Of a DNA stretch of 64,000 nucleotides, positions 7,313-15,959 are shown piece by piece. The stretch comes from Bradyrhizobium sp. CER78 (GTDB taxonomy: Bacteria > Pseudomonadota > Alphaproteobacteria > Rhizobiales > Xanthobacteraceae). The notes beneath the pieces are model-generated. The model was not told the origin of the DNA. It saw only the letters and a list, made by a program, of their open reading frames with translations, and ran no database searches. Positions within the stretch are counted from its first letter, which is position 1, and the number at the start of each line of letters is the position of its first letter. A program made the translations under genes and the position numbers. The stretch is from contig NZ_JARVWP010000005.1 in assembly GCF_029846235.1 (NCBI RefSeq), forward strand, positions 456,703-520,702, given 5' to 3'.

Positions 7313-8881
7313 ATGCGTCTACCGATGCATCCAAGGACAATCGCGCTCGGGCTCACGGTGGTGCTGGTCTCGTTCGCGATCAGCCTCAAGGCCATGGACT
7401 GGCTCGCGCCGAGCGTCACCGTGCAGACGCCGCCGCTGGTGCAACTGCCGCCGCTGCCGCAGGCGCCGCGCTCCTCGACGGTCGTGGCGCAGGTCTCGGT
7501 CGCGCTGTCGGCGATCCGCGATGCCGCCGAACGCGGCGCGCCGAAGACCTTCGGCGGCAAGGCCGACAACCCGGTCCAGCAAATCCTGCAAAATGCCGAC
7601 ATCGGCTGGACCGCGTCGCGCGGACCGATCGCGGCCACCGGCGCGCAGGACGTGCTGACGCTGACGACCCCGATCAACGGCACGCTCAAGGTCACCGGCT
7701 CGCTGTCGGATAAGGCGACCGGCGCCGTGACCAACGCGCTCGGTAACCTGCTCGGCGGCAATGTCGCCAAGCAGATCGGCGCCGTGAACATCAAGAACAT
7801 CAACGCCAATGCCGACATCAAGGGCAGCGTCACGCTGACCGCGCGGCCGAAGCTCGGTGCGTCCTGGCGGATCGAGCCGAACCTGCAGGCGCAGGTCAAT
7901 CTCGGCGACACCGGCCTGTCGGCCGCCGGCGTCCGCATCAGCGTACCGGCCCAGGTCAAGCCCGTCATCGACAAGGCGGTCGCCGACCAGATCTCCGTGG
8001 TCGAGGCGCGGTTGCACAACGACCCGGTGTTCCAGAATACCGCCCGCACGCAATGGGCCAAGGCCTGTCGCTCGATCCCGCTGCAGGGCACCGGCGGCAC
8101 CGCGTCGATGCCGCCGATGTGGCTCGAGCTGCGGCCGACCCGCGCGATCGCCGCGCAGCCGAAGGTCGATGCGTCCTCGCTGATCCTGACCATGGGGATC
8201 GAGGCCGAGACCCGGATCACGGAGGCGCAGACCACGCCGAACTGCCCGTTCCCCGACAAGCTCGCGATCGTGCCGCCGATGCCGAGCCAGGTCTCGGTCG
8301 GCCTGCCGGTCGACATGTCCTTCACCACGCTGACGCAACTCGTCGAGGCGCAGTTGAAGGGCAAGACCTTCCCCGAGGACGGCTCCGGCCCGGTCGACGT
8401 CACCGTCAAGAGCGCGAGCATCGCCGCCTCCGGCGACCGGCTTCTGATCTCGCTTCTGGTGCACGCCAAGGAGAAGAAGAGCTTCTTCGGCCTCGGCGCC
8501 GAGGCGACCGTGCACATCTGGGGCCGGCCGCGGCTCGACCAGGCGGCCCAAACGCTGCGGCTCGCCGATGTCGAGCTGGCGGTCGAGTCCGAGGCCGCGT
8601 TCGGCCTGCTCGGCGCCGCCGCGCGCGCGGCGATCCCGCACATGCAGCAGGCGCTCGCCGACCGCCTGGTGGTCGACCTCAAGCCATTCGCGAGCAACGC
8701 GCAGCGCAAGATCGCCGCCGCCATCGCCGACCTGCAGAAGAACGAGGAAGGCATCCGGGTCGACGCCGACGTCAACAGCATCCGCCTTGCCGGCATCGCG
8801 TTCGATTCGAAGACGCTCCGGGTGGTCGTGGAAACCGACGGCACCATCAAGGCCGCCGTCACCGCGCTACCGGCGCTGTAG
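7313..8881 (+). CDS. DUF4403 family protein, membrane anchored
   Basis: 522 residues. A signal or anchor segment lies at about residues 9-28 (TIALGLTVVLVSFAISL), followed by a proline-rich linker (PPLVQLPPLPQAP) and a long DUF4403 region of beta-rich character that fills the rest. The family is widespread in Gram-negatives and recalls lipid-binding tubular proteins in fold predictions, but no function is established. The start follows a GGGGG run about 4 bp upstream. The gene stands alone: a hairpin and possible operator precede it and a repeat element follows. Confidence 0.8.
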   Translation: MRLPMHPRTIALGLTVVLVSFAISLKAMDWLAPSVTVQTPPLVQLPPLPQAPRSSTVVAQVSVALSAIRDAAERGAPKTFGGKADNPVQQILQNADIGWTASRGPIAATGAQDVLTLTTPINGTLKVTGSLSDKATGAVTNALGNLLGGNVAKQIGAVNIKNINANADIKGSVTLTARPKLGASWRIEPNLQAQVNLGDTGLSAAGVRISVPAQVKPVIDKAVADQISVVEARLHNDPVFQNTARTQWAKACRSIPLQGTGGTASMPPMWLELRPTRAIAAQPKVDASSLILTMGIEAETRITEAQTTPNCPFPDKLAIVPPMPSQVSVGLPVDMSFTTLTQLVEAQLKGKTFPEDGSGPVDVTVKSASIAASGDRLLISLLVHAKEKKSFFGLGAEATVHIWGRPRLDQAAQTLRLADVELAVESEAAFGLLGAAARAAIPHMQQALADRLVVDLKPFASNAQRKIAAAIADLQKNEEGIRVDADVNSIRLAGIAFDSKTLRVVVETDGTIKAAVTALPAL

Positions 8882-8929
8882 CTAGATTGTCACGCGAGTT
8901 GGATGGCAGCCGCGACAGCGGTTGAGCCC

Positions 8930-9040
8930 CCTCTCCCGCTTGCGGGGGAGGGTTGGGGTGGGGGCTCTCTCCGCGAGTCATATTGTGGAGACGACCCCCA
9001 CCCGGCGCTACGCGCCGACCTCCCCCGCAAGCGGGAGAGG
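8930..9040. repeat. Intergenic palindromic repeat with perfect 22-bp arms
   Basis: Arms at 8930-8951 and 9019-9040 are exact inverted copies, with inner GGGGTGGGGG and CCCCCACCC tracts adding to the pairing. It occupies most of the 332-bp gap before the binding-protein gene; nothing else was seen there. A diverged relative is at 30933-31072. Confidence 0.8.
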
Positions 9041-9213
9041 TGCACTAAAGCCGTCGCTCGACCCAGCTCATCCAACTCGTCCCGCGCCCCTCGCCGATCC
9101 CGGCGTTCCATCCGCTGCATGCCCAAAAAGTCGTCTTTGCGACAGGTTGCCGCACCGGATAGAAGGTGCCCCGTGGAAGCAATCTTCGACGAAAAATCAG
9201 GGAGAGAAACACG

Positions 9214-10428
9214 ATGAAATCGCTCTTGGCCGCAGCGGCGGCCAGCCTCGCGCTTGCGGCCTCCGGCACCGCAGCCAACGCCCAGATCTCCGACGACGTC
9301 GTCAAGCTCGGCGTGCTCACCGACATGTCGAGCCTCTATGCGGACGCCACCGGCAAGGGCTCGGTCGCCGCGGTCGAGATGGCGGTCGCCGATTACGGCG
9401 GCAAGGTGAAGGGCAAGCCGATCCAGGTCGTCGTGGCCGATCACCAGAACAAGCCCGACGTCGGCGTCAGCATCGCGCGCAACTGGTACGACAACGACAA
9501 GGTCGATGCGATCCTCGACGTGCCGACCTCGTCGGTCGCGCTGCCGATCTCGGCGCTGACGCGCGAGAAGAACAAGATCCACATCAATTCCGGCGGCGGC
9601 TCCTCCGATATCACCGGCACCGCCTGCTCGCCCAACACCGTACACTGGACCTACGACACCTACGCGCTGTCGAACGTCGCCGGCAAGGCGATGGTCAAGC
9701 GCGGCGAGGACACCTGGTTCTTCGTCACCGCCGACTACGCCTTCGGCATGGCGCTGGAGCGCGACGCCGCCAACGTCGTCAAGGAGACCGGCGGCAAGGT
9801 GCTGGGCGACGTGCGCCATCCGCTCAACTCGTCGGACTTCTCGTCCTTCCTGCTGCAGGCGCAGGCCTCCAAGGCCAAGGTCGTGGCGCTGGCCAATGCC
9901 GGCGGCGACACCACCACCGCGCTGAAGCAGGCCGCCGAGTTCGGCCTGACCCAGGGCGGCCAGAAGCTGATCGCGCTGTTGATGGAGATCACCGACACCC
10001 ATGCGCTGGGCCTGAAGGCGACGCAGGGCCTGATCGTCACCGACGCCTTCTACTGGGACATGAACGACGAGACCCGCGCCTTTTCGAAGCGCTTCAACGA
10101 GAAGGTCGGCCACATGCCGACCATGATCCAGGCCGGCCTCTACTCGGCGACCATGCATTACCTGAAGGCGATCGAGGCGATCGGCACCGACGAGGCGCCG
10201 AAGGTGATGGAGCAGATGCGCAAGACGCCGATCAACGACTTCTTCGCCAAGAACGGCCATATCCGCGTCGACGGCCGCATGGTGCACGACATGTACCTGT
10301 TCGAGACCAAGAAGCCCGAGGAATCCAAGAACGAGTGGGATCTCTACAAGCTGATCGCCACCGTGCCCGGCGACGAAGCCTTCCGCCCGCTCGACAAGGG
10401 CGGCTGCCCGCTGGTGAAGTCGAACTGA
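9214..10428 (+). CDS. ABC transporter substrate-binding protein, Leu/Ile/Val-type
   Basis: 404 residues with a signal peptide cut after about residue 24 (ANA-QISDDVVKLG). A type I periplasmic binding fold follows, starting VKLGVLTDMSSLYADATGKG as in LivJ/Peripla_BP_6 proteins. Such proteins carry branched-chain amino acids, amides, aromatic acids or other small solutes to inner-membrane permeases. The start at 9214 follows GGGAGAGAAACACG, a strong site. No permease or ATPase gene is adjacent, so it is an orphan receptor as seen many times over in Bradyrhizobium. It ends at a clear terminator. Confidence 0.9.
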   Translation: MKSLLAAAAASLALAASGTAANAQISDDVVKLGVLTDMSSLYADATGKGSVAAVEMAVADYGGKVKGKPIQVVVADHQNKPDVGVSIARNWYDNDKVDAILDVPTSSVALPISALTREKNKIHINSGGGSSDITGTACSPNTVHWTYDTYALSNVAGKAMVKRGEDTWFFVTADYAFGMALERDAANVVKETGGKVLGDVRHPLNSSDFSSFLLQAQASKAKVVALANAGGDTTTALKQAAEFGLTQGGQKLIALLMEITDTHALGLKATQGLIVTDAFYWDMNDETRAFSKRFNEKVGHMPTMIQAGLYSATMHYLKAIEAIGTDEAPKVMEQMRKTPINDFFAKNGHIRVDGRMVHDMYLFETKKPEESKNEWDLYKLIATVPGDEAFRPLDKGGCPLVKSN

Positions 10429-10490
10429 CGACGCGCCGCTGCGGGCGATCGGCTCGCCCGAGCCTCGCGCCTGATGACTGCGAACAAGAA

Positions 10491-10520
10491 AACGCGCCCG
10501 GCCACACCGGGCGCGTTTTT
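10491..10520 (+). terminator. Rho-independent terminator of the binding-protein gene
   Basis: An 11-bp perfect stem (10491-10501 with 10507-10517), loop CCACA, then TTTTTCTTT. It is 60 bp past the stop codon. Confidence 0.9.
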
Positions 10521-10567
10521 CTTTGCGCAACAGGCTTCGATCACCGCCTCGTCAGCCGCGATCGCGT

Positions 10568-10720
10568 TTAGTCGCCGTTCGCCCCCGGGATCATCCAGGT
10601 CGAATAGGTCTGCCAGACGCCATCGCCGAGATTGCGTTGATAGGCGATGAAATCCGCGTGGTCGCCGTGCACGAGCTCAAAGCGATAGAACCTTGAGAGG
10701 TCGTCGGTCTGCTTGGTCAT
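10568..10720 (-). CDS. Small hypothetical protein, 50 residues
   Basis: A short gene running from ATG at 10720 to TAA at 10568. A ribosome site GGAG lies 7 bp upstream of the start. The product begins MTKQTDDLSRFYRFELVHGD and has an aromatic, acidic composition with GDGVWQTYSTWMI near the end and no membrane segment. The codon choice matches neighbouring genes. It does not resemble a family I can name. It lies convergent to the binding-protein gene, past that gene's terminator. Confidence 0.55.
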   Translation of the reverse strand: MTKQTDDLSRFYRFELVHGDHADFIAYQRNLGDGVWQTYSTWMIPGANGD

Positions 10721-10823
10721 GGAACGTCTCCGTCGTGAGGAAAGTCTCTGTAGTTCGACGTAGTCGGCGCGCGCCCGTGGTCAATAGCATGTTGATTATC
10801 ATTCAATCACAGGCGCGCGAGCG

Positions 10824-11096
10824 TTAGCGGCCGGCGCGATACCCGCGGGTGCGGGGCCCGCGAACGATGCCGATGCCGCTCTCCTCCGCCTGAAGCCTCT
10901 GCAGCACCGCCGGCGGCTCCAGCACGAGTTTGGCCGCGGGCGTCGGCGCGCCGTTGTTGAGCACGTCGCGATACGGATAGAGCGCCTGGAAGGCGGCCGG
11001 CTCGGAGATCGCGGCCTGGGCCGACGCAGCCGTCGCCGCGATGGCCGACAGCGCCGCAGCCAGCGCGATAGTCTTGAACGAAATCCTGGTGATCAT
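10824..11096 (-). CDS. Small secreted protein of unknown function
   Basis: 90 residues from the ATG at 11096, preceded by GGGAGCGTTACC. A typical signal peptide (SFKTIALAAALSAIAATAASAQA) leaves a mature protein of about 63 residues ending RGPRTRGYRAGR. The mature part has YPYRDVLNNGAPTPAAKL and no cysteines. It is probably a periplasmic protein. Two similar inverted repeats lie upstream and may be operators. No family recognised. Confidence 0.65.
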   Translation of the reverse strand: MITRISFKTIALAAALSAIAATAASAQAAISEPAAFQALYPYRDVLNNGAPTPAAKLVLEPPAVLQRLQAEESGIGIVRGPRTRGYRAGR

Positions 11097-11109
11097 GGTA
11101 ACGCTCCCG

Positions 11110-11212
11110 CGATTTACATCGCATACGATTAATTCGCTCGCGCCTGATAAAGGCATGACGCGGCCAAGCTTCAAGTATCCCGATTTAATCGGATGCGATT
11201 TATTCGAGCGCG
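11110..11212. promoter_or_regulatory. Two similar operator-like sites upstream of the small secreted gene
   Basis: Segments 11110-11142 and 11181-11212 align over about 32 bp with few mismatches. Read on the reverse strand or the forward one, each holds an inverted core: ATCG-CATA-CGAT in the first, and AATCG-CATC-CGATT (reverse strand) in the second. Cores of this shape are typical of MarR/OhrR-type repressors. They lie in the 388-bp gap between the secreted gene and the divergent HlyD gene, and nothing else clear was seen there. Confidence 0.45.
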
Positions 11213-11447
11213 GGGCTTCAACTATCCGTGTGATCGGCGCGGCCATGCGCAGCCGGCAAGGCCGGTTTGTTCGCATCGCACCGCTCGCGCCGCCGGCGCA
11301 TCAAACCGGTGATCGCAAGCGTAGATCGATATGGAACATTGAAGCGTGATGGCAGCACCGAATGCGCGCGCGGTTGAACCGGACAGATTCGGGCAAGATT
11401 GGACAAGCGGCCGAGGTTGGCAGGATTTAACATCCACGCCATAGTGA

Positions 11448-11464
11448 ATGACTATCCTGGTCAT
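11448..11464. promoter_or_regulatory. Inverted repeat ATGAC-N7-GTCAT before the HlyD operon
   Basis: A 5-bp perfect inverted repeat, 21 bp upstream of the first HlyD start. It could be an operator of the export operon; short arms mean it may be chance. Confidence 0.25.
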
Positions 11465-11484
11465 GAGCCAATGTGGGGTCAGCT

Positions 11485-12546
11485 ATGGACGTGTCACCTT
11501 CTGGTAGCGAGAGCCAAAGCACGCCGCAGCCGCCACAAGCAACGCCCCAGGAGAATGCACACGCCGCAACGCGCATGCCGGCGATCATCGTCGGCGTCGT
11601 TGCCACCATCATCGTCGCGCTGTCTGCCTATTATCTGCTGCGGCCCGAGCCGCTGCTGGTGCAGGGCGAGGTCGATGCGACGCGGCTCGACATCGCCGCG
11701 CGCGTCGACGGTCGCGTCAAGGACATCCCGGTCGAGCGCGGACAGAACGTGACGGCGGGCGCCGTCCTGGTGCAGATCGACAACCCGGAGACGCTTGCCA
11801 AGCAGGACCAGATGCGAGCGGCAAAGGCCGTCGCCGATGCGCAACTCGCCAACGTGCTGGTCGGCACGCGGGTCGAGACCATCGCCGCTCGGAAGGCGGA
11901 GATGGAGCGCGCCGAGGCCGCGCAGGTGCTGGCCCAGAAGACCTTCGATCGCGCCAAAACGTTGACCGAGCAAGGCAACGCGCCGCAGGCCCGCCTCGAC
12001 CAGACCACCGACGCATTGCACGAGGCCGAGCGCGGGCTCGATCAGGCCAAATCGGCCTATGAGCAGGCGGTCAACGGCTACACCAAAGAGGAGCGCGCGA
12101 TCGCGAAGGCCAATGTCGAGAAGGCCGAAGCCGACATCCAGAGCGTCCAATCGGTGATCGACCAGCTTGCGGTCTACGCGCCGGTCGCGGCGCAAGTCTA
12201 TCAGCGCAACGTCGAGCCGGGCGAATTTGTCTCGCCGGGCGTGCCGCTGGTCACCCTGATCAATCTCGCCGATCTGTGGATTCACTTCGATCTGCGCGAG
12301 GATCTGGTCAAGGGCCTCAAGGTCGGCGACAAGTTCGACGTCCGCATTCCCGCGCTCGACGACCGTCATGTCACGGTCGAAGTCAAGCTGATCGCGACCA
12401 AGGGCGAATATGCGAGCTGGCGGGCGACGCGCGCCACCGGCGATTTCGACCTGCGGACCTTCTCGATCCGCGCCTATCCGGTCCAGCCGGTGCCCGAGCT
12501 GCGGCCGGGCATGAGCGCCTATCTCGACTGGCGGTCGCGCCAATGA
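11485..12546 (+). CDS. HlyD-family membrane fusion (periplasmic adaptor) protein
   Basis: 353 residues. A proline-rich N-terminus precedes one membrane segment at about residues 32-52 (IIVGVVATIIVALSAYYLL). A biotinyl-lipoyl-like strand (VDATRLDIAARVDGRVKDI), a long alpha-hairpin of coiled-coil character and a beta-barrel domain follow. Adaptors of this type link an inner-membrane pump to an outer-membrane TolC channel. The start could also be GTG at 11473; the ATG at 11485 has GGGG at a better distance. Its stop overlaps the next gene's start (ATGA), so the two are translationally coupled. First gene of a three-gene export operon. Confidence 0.88.
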   Translation: MDVSPSGSESQSTPQPPQATPQENAHAATRMPAIIVGVVATIIVALSAYYLLRPEPLLVQGEVDATRLDIAARVDGRVKDIPVERGQNVTAGAVLVQIDNPETLAKQDQMRAAKAVADAQLANVLVGTRVETIAARKAEMERAEAAQVLAQKTFDRAKTLTEQGNAPQARLDQTTDALHEAERGLDQAKSAYEQAVNGYTKEERAIAKANVEKAEADIQSVQSVIDQLAVYAPVAAQVYQRNVEPGEFVSPGVPLVTLINLADLWIHFDLREDLVKGLKVGDKFDVRIPALDDRHVTVEVKLIATKGEYASWRATRATGDFDLRTFSIRAYPVQPVPELRPGMSAYLDWRSRQ

Positions 12547-14873
12547 GGCTCGCCTCAAAGCCCGGATTCTGGCAGGTCGCACAGCGCGAGTGCCGGTGGC
12601 TGTTCCGCGACCGCGTGGCACTGCTGCTGATCTTCGGCGTGCCGCTGTTTGCCTTCGTCGTGCTCACCACCGTGTTCAGCCAGCCGGTGATCCGCGGCCT
12701 CGGCGTCACCATCGTCGACACCGACAAGTCGGATACCTCGCGCGCGCTGACGCAGCACGTGGCCGCATCTCCGAGCCTGAAAATCGTCGACGACTCCGGC
12801 TCGCTGTCCACCGCCGTGCAGGACATCCGCTCCGGCAAGGCGATTTCGGCGATCTTCATTCCGCCGAACTTCGAACGCGACCTGAAGGCCGATCGCCGCC
12901 CGCAGGTCGTGGGCTTCTACAACCAGCAATTCCTCACGGCGGCCGGCATCGCATCGTCGGGGCTGAACGATGCGCTGACGGCAGCGGCGAACGCGGCCGC
13001 GCCCGCCGGCCGCGCCGCACCGGCGCCGGCGTCGATCGGAACGCTGAGCGCGGAGACCATCGCCTTGGTCAATCCGCAAAAGAACTACGCGCAATTCCTG
13101 CTGCGCGCGCTGCTGCCGACCATCATCCATGTCGTGATCACGCTGGCCGCGGGCTACTCGGTCGGCTCCGAATTCCGCCGCCGCAGCGGGCGGGAGTGGC
13201 TCGCAAGCGCAGGCGGCGATCCGGTCGCAGCGCTGGCCGGCAAGCTGGCGCCGCTGTTCTGCATCTTCGTCGTGATCATGCTGGCGGTGACCCTCGTGCT
13301 GGAGGGCGCACTGCAGATCCCGTTCAAGGGCGACATCCTGCTGATGATCGCCGCCGGCTCGCTGCTCATCATCGCCTATCTGTCGATCGGTGCGCTGTTG
13401 CAGCTCGTGGTCGGCGACCTCGCGACGGGACTGGGACTTGCCGGCCTGATCGCCTCCCCCGCGTTCGGCTATGCGGGTGTCGGTTTTCCGACCATCGGCA
13501 TGAACACGTTTGCGCAGGTCTGGAGCGCGATCCTGCCGCTGCGCTGGTACATGGCGGTGCTGATGGGACAGGCGGCGCGCGGATTGCCGGTCTCGGAATC
13601 CGCAACTCCCTTCGCTGCGCTCGCCGGGCTCACACTGCTGTTTGCCGCTCTTGCATGGCTGCGCATGGCAGGCCTCACGCGCAAGGGCTTCTTCGAGACG
13701 GCTCGGCCTGCCGAAGCGCCGGAGCGCGGCCCGACGCCGCCCGGCATCGGCGGCGCCTTCCTGACGGAGTGGCGGCGCGTGCTCGGAACGCGCAGTGCCT
13801 TCACCTTGCTGTTCCTGGCGCCCCTGATCTACGGCATCTATTATCCGCAACCCTATCTGAACCAGATCCTGCGCAAGCTCCCGATCGCGGTCGTCGACAA
13901 TGATCTCAGCGATCTGTCTCGCCAGGTCGTCGAAACGCTCGATGCCAGCGGGGCATTGAGCGTGACGGTCCGCGCCCGCACGCTTGCGGAGGCGCGGAGC
14001 GCGATCGATCGCGGCGAAGCGTTTGCCGCGGTGCAGATCCCGCCCGGCACCGAGCGCGACGTGCTCAAGGGCATCACCGCCCACATCCCGGTCTACGCCG
14101 ATGCCACCTATCTGTTCATCTTCCGCTCGACCGCCGGCGCCGTCGCCACCGCGATCGGCACGCTGACATCCGAGCTGGTGTCGCGCGGCGCCCGCTCCGA
14201 CGGCAGCCTTGTCAAGGCGAAGCTGGCGAGCCTCAGCCCGGCCAATGTCCTGCTGCAACCGATCTTCAATCCGGTCGGCGGCTACGCCAGCTACATCGTC
14301 CCGGCGGCGTTCATCCTGATCCTACAACAAACGCTGCTGATCGGCGCGGCAATGCTCACCGGCACGGCGCTGGCGAACTCCCGCAACACCGTTGCCGGCG
14401 TGTTCGGGCGCGGCATCGCCCACCTGACCATCTATTTGCCGGCGCTCGCGCTCTATCTGATCGTGCTGCCGCGGGTCTACGGTTTCTCGACGCTCGGGCA
14501 TCTGCCGCAGGTCTTCGCGCTGGCGACCGTCTTCCTGCTGGCGACAAGCTTCCTGGGACAGGCGATCGGCGCCTGGTTCACGCGGCCGGAGAATGCCACC
14601 ATCCTGCTGCTGGCGACCAGCCTGCCGCAATTCTTCACCGCCGGCTTCGCATGGCCGCGCGAGGCGATTCCCGATGCGGCCACCGCGCTCGGCCGGCTGT
14701 TCCCGGCCGACTCGGCGATCGACGGCCTCGTGCGCATCAACCAGCTCGGCGCAAGCATCTGGGAGGTCTCGCACGACTGGTTCAGATTGTGGTGTCTGGC
14801 ACTGGGCTATTTCGTGCTCGCGGTGATCTCCGCGCTGGTGTTCAAGAGAGGACAGCAACATGCCCAACACTAG
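12543..14873 (+). CDS. Fused double ABC-2-type permease
   Basis: 776 residues made of two homologous ABC-2 membrane halves. Half one is about 1-395 and half two about 402-776. Each starts with a REC/EWRR basic block and a membrane segment, then a large periplasmic loop (VTIVDTDKSDTSRALTQ in the first, IAVVDNDLSDLSRQVVETLD in the second), then a cluster of five or so membrane segments. The YhhJ/YbhR-type permeases normally have one half per gene and work with an ATPase. No Walker A motif is present here or in the flanking HlyD genes. The start overlaps the upstream HlyD stop and the end overlaps the downstream HlyD start, so the three form one unit. Confidence 0.88.
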   Translation: MRLASKPGFWQVAQRECRWLFRDRVALLLIFGVPLFAFVVLTTVFSQPVIRGLGVTIVDTDKSDTSRALTQHVAASPSLKIVDDSGSLSTAVQDIRSGKAISAIFIPPNFERDLKADRRPQVVGFYNQQFLTAAGIASSGLNDALTAAANAAAPAGRAAPAPASIGTLSAETIALVNPQKNYAQFLLRALLPTIIHVVITLAAGYSVGSEFRRRSGREWLASAGGDPVAALAGKLAPLFCIFVVIMLAVTLVLEGALQIPFKGDILLMIAAGSLLIIAYLSIGALLQLVVGDLATGLGLAGLIASPAFGYAGVGFPTIGMNTFAQVWSAILPLRWYMAVLMGQAARGLPVSESATPFAALAGLTLLFAALAWLRMAGLTRKGFFETARPAEAPERGPTPPGIGGAFLTEWRRVLGTRSAFTLLFLAPLIYGIYYPQPYLNQILRKLPIAVVDNDLSDLSRQVVETLDASGALSVTVRARTLAEARSAIDRGEAFAAVQIPPGTERDVLKGITAHIPVYADATYLFIFRSTAGAVATAIGTLTSELVSRGARSDGSLVKAKLASLSPANVLLQPIFNPVGGYASYIVPAAFILILQQTLLIGAAMLTGTALANSRNTVAGVFGRGIAHLTIYLPALALYLIVLPRVYGFSTLGHLPQVFALATVFLLATSFLGQAIGAWFTRPENATILLLATSLPQFFTAGFAWPREAIPDAATALGRLFPADSAIDGLVRINQLGASIWEVSHDWFRLWCLALGYFVLAVISALVFKRGQQHAQH

Positions 14874-15831
14874 GCGCGTCGCCATGGCAGCGATCCCGCT
14901 GGTGCTCGTCGCGGGCGCGCTGGTCTACGCCGGGAGCCGCGCGACGCCGGCCCCCGCGATCGTCGGCGTGGTCCGCTCGACCGAAGTCAGGATCGAGCCG
15001 GAGGTGAACGGCCAGCTGGTGTCGATCGCGGTCGAGAAAGGCGCCCAGGTGCACGCCGGCGACGTCCTCGCCAGGCTCTCCGCCGTTGAACTGACCGCGC
15101 AGGCGGACCAGGCGCGGGCGGCGCTCGCCTCCGCGGTCGCGAGCCGCAACAACGTCTATGCCGGCGTGCGCCGCGAGCAGGTCGATTCACTCAAGGCAGC
15201 AATCTCCAAGGCCAATTCGCGACTCGACTATGTCGAGGCCCAGCTCAAGCGGATCAGCACGCTGGCGGGACAGAATTTCGAAACCCAGCAGGCGCTCGAC
15301 CAGGCCGAGAATGATGTTGCCGCGGCCCGCGCCGGTGTGGCGGCGGCCCAGGCGAATTACGACGCCGCGGTGGCGGGGCCGACCAAGGAGGAGCGCGCCA
15401 TCGCCGATGCGCAGGTGCAGGCTGCCACGGCCGCCGTCGCGGTGCTCGAGCGCCGGCTCGACAAGATGGTGCTGCGCGCGCCGGTCGACGGCGTGGTCAG
15501 CGTGATCGCCGCGGAACTGGGCGAGAACGTTCGTGCGGGTCAGACGATCATGGCGGTCGCGGCGGCCGGTCAGCAATGGCTCTCGTTCAACGTGCGCGAG
15601 GACCATCTCAACGGTCTTGCGATCGGAAACACCGTGAACGTGACACGAAGCGCCGCCAATGGCGCGACCAAGGCCCTCGTCACCGAGTTGCGGCCGCTCG
15701 GGGTGTTCGCCACCTGGCAGGCCGAGCGCGTGATCGGCGATCACGACCGCAATACGCTGCGGCTGCGCCTCGATCCCGCGGGCGCTGCGGAAGGTCTCGA
15801 ACCCGGCATGGGCGTCCGGATCGAGCGTTGA
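14860..15831 (+). CDS. Second HlyD-family adaptor protein
   Basis: 323 residues with an N-terminal signal or anchor (AAIPLVLVAGALVYAGS). The lipoyl-like segment VRIEPEVNGQLVSIAVEKGAQVHAG, an alpha-hairpin and a C-terminal barrel follow, ending GLEPGMGVRIER. It starts inside the permease gene's last codons (14-bp overlap) behind GAGAGGACAG. Having two adaptors around one permease is unusual: they may form a mixed hexamer or serve two outer-membrane partners. Sequence similarity to the first adaptor is clear in the hairpin (the TKEERAIA block occurs in both), so they probably arose by duplication. Confidence 0.88.
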   Translation: MPNTRRVAMAAIPLVLVAGALVYAGSRATPAPAIVGVVRSTEVRIEPEVNGQLVSIAVEKGAQVHAGDVLARLSAVELTAQADQARAALASAVASRNNVYAGVRREQVDSLKAAISKANSRLDYVEAQLKRISTLAGQNFETQQALDQAENDVAAARAGVAAAQANYDAAVAGPTKEERAIADAQVQAATAAVAVLERRLDKMVLRAPVDGVVSVIAAELGENVRAGQTIMAVAAAGQQWLSFNVREDHLNGLAIGNTVNVTRSAANGATKALVTELRPLGVFATWQAERVIGDHDRNTLRLRLDPAGAAEGLEPGMGVRIER

Positions 15832-15959
15832 AGCAAACGACCCCCGGCCGTCATCGGACTGTCAGGAGCTTGAGACTAAGAAGGCAGCCGGACCGGCCCT
15901 GTCCGGCTCTGCCCTTGCGGCATTCGACCCGATACCGCACAAAAGATGGAGCGTTGGCC

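Noticed and set aside
7285..8862. Long reverse-strand frame of 525 codons opposite the DUF4403 gene
   Set aside because: It has the Ser/Arg/Thr-rich composition of a shadow frame and no family features; the forward gene has a signal segment and a domain.
8890..10530. Reverse-strand frame of 546 codons opposite the binding protein
   Set aside because: Arg/His/Gly-rich, no recognisable blocks, and it crosses the repeat and the terminator.
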